DNA of 64,000 bases from Peribacillus frigoritolerans (GTDB lineage Bacteria; Bacillota; Bacilli; Bacillales; DSM-1321): contig NZ_KV440950.1 of the NCBI RefSeq assembly GCF_001636405.1, positions 2,875,712 through 2,939,711 on the forward strand, written 5' to 3'. The position numbers and the translations under genes are program-made. Shown piece after piece: positions 63,762 to 64,000 of the stretch. The first letter of the stretch is position 1; each line of letters begins with the position of its first letter. The notes beneath the pieces are model-generated. The model had not been told where the DNA came from. It did not search any database and was given only the letters and a program-made list of their open reading frames with translations.

Positions 63762-64000
63762 ATGCTGACTGCGAATTCAAGTTTGTTAACAAAAGAAGAT
63801 ATGACAAATCCCGATCGAGTGCCGCAATGGCTAATCAAGGAATATCAAACATTCCATGAAAAAGTGACCGATAAAACCTTTCCTTGTTATTTTGGTATGA
63901 AAGCTGAAAATAAAGGGGAACTTCGTTATGCTTATATCACACAGGAAGATTGGTCCAATCTCCCAAAAGCAGTGGAAAGCTTTCTTGATTTATTTCAGGA
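63762..64000 (+). CDS. YqcI/YcgG family protein, N-terminal part
   Basis: Start ATG at 63762, seven bases after AAGGAG (an ATG at 63759 is closer). Runs off the window after ~79 residues. The segment TFPCYFGMKAENKGELRYAY is the hallmark of the YqcI/YcgG family. Function unknown. Confidence 0.8.
   Translation, partial: MLTANSSLLTKEDMTNPDRVPQWLIKEYQTFHEKVTDKTFPCYFGMKAENKGELRYAYITQEDWSNLPKAVESFLDLFQ

Overview
The window is chromosomal DNA from a low-GC, endospore-forming Bacillaceae. The spore signs are an alpha/beta-type small acid-soluble spore protein near the right end. Other group signs are CspC-, YueI/YueF-, GlnQHMP-, GuaD- and IlvK-like proteins, AGGAGG-type ribosome sites, frequent TTG/GTG starts and a yybP-ykoY riboswitch. 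Gene content and the GC-rich interspersed repeats suggest a Peribacillus (Bacillus simplex group) relative, but the genus is only a guess. I see no rRNA, tRNA, CRISPR, prophage or intact insertion sequence.

Layout. 1-5.9 kb: hexonate/hexuronate catabolism (3' end of an MFS transporter, AraC-type regulator, UxaA, zinc dehydrogenase, UxaB), reading best as L-galactonate or a related sugar acid to 2-keto-3-deoxygluconate. 6.0-7.0 kb: Mn riboswitch plus TerC-family exporter. 7.1-14.5 kb: aldehyde dehydrogenase with a full sigma-54 control region and its AcoR-like activator, an orphan histidine kinase, and a GABA-type permease behind a second sigma-54-type promoter. 14.5-24 kb: housekeeping and unknown genes (CDF transporter, HAD phosphatase, nitronate monooxygenase, YhgE/Pip, exonuclease) separated by composite repeats, ending in a decayed HTH-TPR regulator. 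24.3-27.4 kb: LysM-CAP secreted protein, decayed FAD oxidoreductase, acetyltransferase, YdcZ-type membrane protein. 28.1-33.8 kb: opp-type oligopeptide transporter operon. 34-41.9 kb: crotonase, cspC, frameshifted hydroxyacid dehydrogenase, beta-alanine catabolic pair (MmsA plus omega-aminotransferase), Nudix and endonuclease I genes. 42-46.6 kb: lactonase, adenine and guanine deaminases, AEC transporter. 47.7-50.7 kb: glnQHMP-type amino-acid transporter. 50.8-55.5 kb: a 217-bp tandem repeat array, small unknown proteins (two too short for routine calling), L,D-transpeptidase, YueI. 55.6-64 kb: YueF-type permease, OFA-family MFS transporter, branched-chain aminotransferase with a leader-peptide candidate, a GAF-LuxR regulator divergent from an R2-like ligand-binding oxidase (R2lox) and an iron alcohol dehydrogenase, the spore protein, and the start of a YqcI/YcgG-family gene.

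Most interesting signals: the R2lox / iron-ADH / LuxR module, whose substrate is unknown; the two sigma-54 control points next to aldehyde and amino-acid metabolism; the hairpin-plus-GC-rich composite repeats with a compensatory stem change; the 217-bp tandem array; the uORF and long inverted repeat ahead of the branched-chain aminotransferase; and two short ORFs (42 and 33 codons) with excellent ribosome sites.
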